A model generated the notes under the pieces. That model was given only the letters and a program-made list of their open reading frames with translations. It made no database searches and was not told where the DNA came from. A stretch of DNA of 64,000 nucleotides from positions 1 to 64,000 of the forward strand of contig MQRK01222231.1 in NCBI GenBank assembly GCA_001938485.1, in the 5' to 3' direction. Below are positions 58,901 through 64,000 of the stretch, one piece after another. This DNA is from Girardia tigrina. Its lineage: Eukaryota; Platyhelminthes; Tricladida; Dugesiidae. The translations under genes and the position numbers were made by a program. Each line of letters begins with the position of its first letter. Within the stretch, counting starts at the first letter, position 1.

Positions 58901-59797
58901 TAATAAATTAATCGCGATTGCAAATTTTTGAGGCGATTCACTGCCGCCTAGTTGACACAGTTGTCCTCGGGGCGCTGTGGCTTTTTATAGACGTAACTAT
59001 TGCCGCTAGTTACATCACCACCCCATCTTACTGTGACATTTGGTCTTATACCATTCACTGGGGAGAGGTTGGACCCGGGACCTCCACCACTCTGTCGTTT
59101 CCGACATGTTAAAGTTTGATTTTATATGGCCGACTTATCTGCATTTAAAGCATTTAACTCTAGAATTCTTCTGCATGTGTGCAAGTCGACTAAAATCAGC
59201 ACATCAAAATTTACTGTTGGTTGCCGCAATCACTTCTTGATGATATTGCCAATTGATGATTTTTGCAAAGTTCACCACACTCATGAATGTGAATTCAACG
59301 TCCAATCTTGGCTGAAGCTCTCTTTTTAATTGATCCGGTAAAACTGTGAATAAATGTAATTGCACAAAACGCATCGATCGGATCCTGGTCCCCAACAACG
59401 GTCCGTATCAGCTGATTGATCTCGACCACCGAAACGTTCAATCTGTCACCCAGGAGAATCTTCTTTTGACCAAGCAACAGCCATGCGTCAAATCTCCCCA
59501 AACCAAACACTCGGTGCAACTCACTTTTGATTTCTTTAGCATTTCTCTGTTGATCCAGCGATAAACCCTTCCACGTATCGAATGCCGGTCCGTCCAACAG
59601 CATGACCAAGTATGAAACTTCTTTTACCATTAGCCCGTCTACCTCGATGGCAAACTCGAATTTGTCGATCCAATGTTCGATGTCCTCTCCACCATCAAAT
59701 TTCTTCAAATTACTGATAGCTTGTAAAATAAGATGATTTTTTCGATTTTCAAAAACTATATTATTCAAACAAATTTGATTTCATCCATTAAATTTCA
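55914..59797 (-). mobile_element. Ty3/Gypsy-type retrotransposon fossil (gag, protease, RT, RNase H, integrase)
   Basis: Minus-strand element with parts in the Ty3/Gypsy order. From high to low coordinates: gag-like (59295-59768), protease (about 58450-58653, GNDVI), reverse transcriptase (57718-58332, with YIDDVF), RNase H (56989-57438, with ITDS-like TDSATVYGW), integrase core (56545-56847, with DSATRF) and C-terminal tail (56008-56361). It is broken in about ten places. A direct repeat of about 73 bp lies at both ends (55914-55986 and 59722-59795), and the right copy overlaps the beginning of the gag frame. Long LTRs are not recognisable. GC content is higher than the surrounding intron, suggesting a younger age than most elements here. 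Confidence 0.8.
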
Positions 59798-60300
59798 AAA
59801 CTATTTCCTCTTCGCAAAATATTTTCATCTATTTATCAAGCATAACTTATGAAAACAATCTTTTTCGACAAAATAAAATCACTGAATATCAATTCCTCTT
59901 CAACAACATAATTCACCCAATTTTCTAGAATAAACGGCGCTGACAAAAACTTCACATTTTAGTAAACAGCACCCTTGATTAGTCGGCGCCAGCCAATTAG
60001 TAAAATACAATCAATCATAATAATTTTTACAATAAACGGCATTGTATCTCAAAACGATTTTGTTAAAAATTATTTACAACAAAAATTATAATTCTCTTAC
60101 AAACCCAATAATGAATTTTATCAATTCAATTTTTTTCAAAGATTTTTTTATTTTTGTTAATTCAATATTTATAATCATTTTACAAATTGTAATATAACGA
60201 TTTAATTCATTTCTTGAAATCGTTGTATTGCGCCAAAGGAAGTTTATTTAAAAATACAGATTTGTGAAGCTTCGTTAATTCTTTTTGATTTAGATTTAAC
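59798..60300. other. AT-rich stretch between two Gypsy fossils
   Basis: No gene. It may include worn LTR sequence of either neighbour. The phrase TTCTTTTTGATTTAGA near 60282 also occurs at 52146, in both cases just before a gag start. Confidence 0.4.
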
Positions 60301-62370
60301 ACCACAAGCTATCGCGGCATGAAAAAATTGCAGTATGGATTCAGTGCGTTGGTTTGACGGAACCAGTGATTTCAATGTCTGATGTCGGAAATACGTATCC
60401 GCTACGGCAATCTGCAAGATTGACCAGATATCAGCAATGCCAATGATGTTAGAAGGAAGATCATTCGACCTGTTTGATCGGTTGCCAAAGAAAGACCAGC
60501 AAGATTACGAGAAAGTAAAGATGCTGCTGTCAGAAGTATATAGACCGGATCCTTAAGGGCCTACGAGGAATTTTGCACCCGATGGCTCCGGGAGGGAGAA
60601 TCAGTGGAAGAGTTCTTGGTGACAATACGGTGGCTAGTAGCCATAATATTTGTTGATCAAGACCCACAGGAATGCTTCAACCAACGAGCATTTTGTGAGG
60701 AATATTTTGAATGTTTCATGTTTTGTGTTTGAATGTGTATGTTGATTTGGAAATGTGTCTCTCCTACCCAGATGGATTAATATTTGAATTCTTATTATCT
60801 AAAAATATGTTATGTTTAAATTTATTTTTAATTTCAAATAATTTTACAATTTTAAATAAGTTAATTAGTTTTTACAATTATTAATAAATAAATCAAAGTA
60901 ATATTTTTTAAATAATTAATAATCATTTTGATTTCTATCCAATAAGTTTTTAGTAAATATTTTATAAAAATATTTATTTCCCCATTTGCTAAAAAGTAAT
61001 AAGAATTAATTATTAATTTTATTATTTATTAATTTTTGACTTGTCAATATTTGTTATTTGAAATAAAGTTTCATAAAAGCATTTGTGTTCATTATTCATA
61101 TATTTATGTTGGAAGTCCTTTCTGATTAATTGGAGTCAGATCAAAGATTTCAGATTAAAGATTATTGATTAAAGAATAAAGAATAGAGATTTACGATTAA
61201 AGATTAAGATTTAAGATTTGTGTTTAAAAAGTAAACAATTGAAATTAAAGATAATTTAATACCCAACAAATTGGTGTTCATAATACATTTCTTGTGGGTC
61301 TCCGGAGAATGTGTCAAAACATTTGGCCTCAGAATCGGCTAGAAGGACGGCAAGCCTACCGGAGTTGCTTCCGGTTGCCTGTGCGCTGCTTCGGATTAAT
61401 CAATGGGATGTGCTACCATCAATACCAGTGGCGGCGATCAATGAGAACGGAACCATTAATCCAGTGGTAGCGGTGGCGACGAAGCCCTATCCATAAGTCA
61501 AGATACCACAATGCTACAAATGTAGTCAAGATGGTCACCTCAGACGAGAATGCCTGAGGGGACGAGCCCCGATAAATATTGTTTTGTGTGTGGTAATAAA
61601 AACCATTTATGCTTTGATTGCCCAAGCCGTTATAGATTTTCGGGAAATGGGCAGTAGGCTCTCACTGGTGCGCGACTGGGGAGCTGACACATAATAGTGC
61701 TCAATTACCAATTATTCAAATGCGTGTCGAAGGGTACATTGTAAGGGCCCTGGTGGACAACAGTTGCGCAACTACAATGGGGGAGAGGAGATATATGAAT
61801 TCGAAGAAAGTGGAGCAAATATCAGAGAAGCTGCAGACAGTTCTAGAACCGACAGTAATTAAAAACGGAGCCTGGGCTAAGATCGCAGTAAGTGGGAAAA
61901 CACTGACCTTTGGGGTTCTTTTAGTAGAAAATTTGAGCGAAATCAGCGCAGTGCTATTGTTGGGAATGGACTTGGTGACTCAACTAGGTGACGTTCATAT
62001 CACAGGAACGGACAGGTTGAGACAGAAAATCAGGAATGAAAATACAAGCAGAATCAGCAACATCGGGGCGGGAGGATCAGCATCAGTGGATCGAATTGGG
62101 GCGCCAGCATGCATAGTGAATTTAGATTTTACGGCACAATTCAATGGAAAATACTGGTCGGTGAATTGGAACTGGNNNNGGCACCGCCAGTACTCGAGAA
62201 AGTAGCAGAATATTCGCAGAATATACTGCACGAAGAAGAAATCAATAAAGAATTAGAAGAGTGGAAAAAGAGAAAATGGTTGATAGAATGCGAAACATTA
62301 TAAATGAACACAATATACACGAGTACTCGCCATTCGCTCTGTATTTTACTCCTCCCCGTTTTTACGATCA
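60300..62370 (+). mobile_element. Ty3/Gypsy-type fossil (gag, zinc knuckle, protease parts)
   Basis: Plus-strand element remains. A gag-like start is near 60335, a zinc-knuckle region near 61500-61625, and a retropepsin-like part in the open frame 61720-62205 (ALVDNSCATT, LLLGMDLV). What may be the first residues of the polymerase region appear near 62230-62370. A solo LTR of another element is inserted within its gag part (60694-61285). Four Ns interrupt it at 62176-62179. It is incomplete at the 3' side and broken in several places. Confidence 0.65.
60694..61285 (+). mobile_element. Solo LTR (Ty3/Gypsy-type) with 5-bp target duplication
   Basis: A 592-bp LTR starting TGTGAGGAATATTTTGAATG and ending TTGGTGTTCATAATA, flanked by CATTT at 60689-60693 and 61286-61290. 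It interrupts the gag part of the surrounding Gypsy fossil and therefore arrived later. Related LTRs lie at 62400-62906, 27152-27600 (minus) and at the start of the element at 10533. Confidence 0.75.
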
Positions 62371-62399
62371 AGAAGACGTACTTTCTGACATATTATCTC

Positions 62400-62906
62400 T
62401 GTCAGGAATATTTTAAATTTGATTTGTTGAATTTTGTATGAAAAGTTTAGTCTTTGGAAATTTGTTTCTCCTATCCAGATGGAAATTCAATATTTAGGAT
62501 GTTCACGATGAATAGATATTCGAGCCTAGTATGCATTTTAAATTACAGCATAAGATATTTAAAAACTTTTAAAATATTAAATCTTTTCAAATTTTACAAT
62601 CAAAAATTGAAATAAAGTAAATAACTTTTAACTAATTTTTAAATTGATTAAATTAATGTTTTTTCTTTAAATAAAATCATTTTTAAAATTAAATTAATAT
62701 TGAGATAAAATAATTATCAAAATTATAAAATTGGAACTTTAAAAATAAAATCTGAAAATTATTTAAAATGAAAATTTGTTTGAATAGTTGTTTATTAACA
62801 AGACATTAACAAAAATTTGTCACTTTAACAAGATGTCAAATATACAAAAAACAATTCACATTGTGATAAAATAAATGTGTAAAAACCCATATTGGTGTTT
62901 TTAATA
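62400..62906 (+). mobile_element. LTR (Ty3/Gypsy-type), solo or 3' remnant
   Basis: Starts TGTCAGGAATATTTTAAATT and ends ATTGGTGTTTTTAATA, parallel to the solo LTR at 60694-61285. No matching target duplication is seen at its flanks, so it may be the remnant of a larger element. Confidence 0.6.
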
Positions 62907-62937
62907 ACCCCAAATAGTCACTTTATTCATATTCCCA

Positions 62938-63990
62938 ATGTCAGTGTGGAACGAATCGAGAGCCAGCAATTCTACCAATCTTTCTCATGACATTCCTGGT
63001 GAGTTTTTGCAAGCCATTAAAGAACATTTAGAAAAACGTACTGTAAAACAAATTAAATCTTTCTCCCACATTGAAATTATGGCTGATAAGGCAACAGATT
63101 CGAGAAGACGAAGTTTTAATAATTTGCATGCACACTTTTCCCCATAAAGTTATTCTAGTGGAGACATTTATTGGACTGAAAGAGTTTTAAAATATCAATG
63201 CGGTGATTGTGACCGGCGGCATTTTGGATGTAATTAAAATGGTGATTAAAAATTACACTAAAAAAGTGGTCTATATTCATTGTCATAGTTATAGTTAGAG
63301 TGCGTTAATGCCAAGCAAATGTATCCGGAAATTAAAAGGATTTTCTCCACCTTAAACAGCCTGGGGTTGCTCTTCTACAACAGTCCGAAGAACCTGAGAA
63401 AATTTAAAGCAATTCAAGACTTTCTTGATGGACTAGAGTCTAGTCACTAGACACGGATATTAACCGATCTGACAAAACTTGGGGGATATTTCACTATCAG
63501 TGCATTGCATTAACAATCAAATGTTTAGAATCAATATTAGTCACCTTCTAAGAAATTTATTCAGATGGTGGGGAATTATCATCAGAATCTGGTGGTCTAT
63601 TGTTGACACTCCAGACATCAAGAGGAATTACTCTACTCTTTGCATTGAATCATATTATCCAACCTCTCTCCGTTTTATCAAAGCATTTGCAGTTTCCCAA
63701 CTCTACTCTTGTGAGAATGCATAAGTTTATATCAACAAGCAAATTCACTTTAAATCAATTAATGAAAAATCCTATTCTTTATCAACTTGAAGCAGAGAAC
63801 TTAATTCAATCAATATCAATAACTCTTGTTAATGAAAATCCGATCGGTCCTGTTTGTGTGAAAAATTGTGAAACCATTTATCATGTCTGATGAAAAGTTT
63901 TGCAGATCGATTTTCTGGTAAAGTTATGGCGATGTGCTCCGCGACTTCATTATTTGATACTTCAACAAATTTTCAAATGAGTACCTTAAT
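62938..63990 (+). pseudogene. Broken hAT transposase, ZMYM1/TTF-type
   Basis: Plus-strand fossil in several frames. The first open piece (62938-63147) contains IKSFSHIEIMADKATDSRRR, the first-Asp region (I-x-x-D-x-T/A-x-D). Later patches include VIVTGGILDVI, VVYIHCHSYS (about 63270, the C-x-x-H motif), MYPEIKRIFSTLNSLGLLFY (about 63320) and a final EYLNVIE-like patch at the window edge, as in the C-terminal part of ZMYM1-like hAT proteins. Multiple stops and shifts. It may continue past 64000. Confidence 0.65.
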
Positions 63991-64000
63991 GTTATTGAAT

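Noticed and set aside
1-64000. tRNA, rRNA, CRISPR arrays or bacterial-style operons
   Set aside because: No cloverleaf with internal promoter boxes, no rRNA core sequence and no regularly spaced repeat-spacer array was seen on either strand.

Overview
This window looks like a piece of an AT-rich invertebrate (metazoan) nuclear genome. It has split genes with GT-AG introns, dense transposon debris (hAT, Tc1/mariner, MULE, Tigger-like, R2-like and other LINEs, Ty3/Gypsy, one Polinton), intron-less fossil copies of two conserved eukaryotic genes (SBDS, ubiquitin-like), two runs of N (34885-34934 and 62176-62179) and no sign of bacterial gene order. I cannot name the species. The SBDS-like fossil is very diverged from vertebrate SBDS, which suggests a fast-evolving lineage.

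The backbone is one host gene on the + strand that runs in from the left and probably out to the right. I see eight exons: 694-957, 5713-5958, 12924-13190, 17619-17879, 25499-25765, 40188-40457, 40509-40781 and 54473-54727. Every exon is a multiple of three long (82-91 codons), starts after an AG in phase 1 and ends at a GT in phase 1. Seven encode the same module: an I-x-P...(I/L)(Y/F) start, a first Cys, a variable middle usually rich in N-glycosylation sequons, then C-x-x-C-G/S, then C-Y and a final Gly (Arg once). The eighth is a related but diverged module. This is a tandemly duplicated extracellular domain of a family I do not recognise (perhaps Ig-like). The introns are 4-14 kb and full of transposons, except one of 51 bp.

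Intron contents. Intron 1 (958-5712): a snap-back palindrome and two broken hAT transposons. Intron 2 (5959-12923): an R2-like LINE and a Gypsy fossil. Intron 3 (13191-17618): a ZBED5/SCAND3-type hAT, an SBDS retro-pseudogene and a GC-richer island. Intron 4 (17880-25498): a MULE with repeat-rich inverted ends and an 8-bp target duplication, a Tigger-like fossil, a Tc1-like element with both ends, and a second broken Tc1. Intron 5 (25766-40187): a mariner with both ends, the end of a Gypsy element, unexplained DNA, and a shortened Polinton (31867-40009) with ~570-600 bp inverted ends and a 6-bp target duplication TAAAGA, carrying an 888-bp insert with nearly identical 231-bp inverted arms. Intron 7 (40782-54472): a ubiquitin-like pseudogene with a coiled-coil reading frame beside it, an intact unassigned 156-codon frame, Tc1, hAT, LINE and mariner fragments, and a Gag-bearing unit with inverted repetitive flanks. 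After exon 8: a Gypsy fossil (55914-59797, minus), another Gypsy fossil with a solo LTR nested in it (60300-62370), a further LTR, and a hAT fossil at the right edge.

No RNA gene, CRISPR array, operon or clear promoter was found. Virus-like and LTR elements are described only as fossils.
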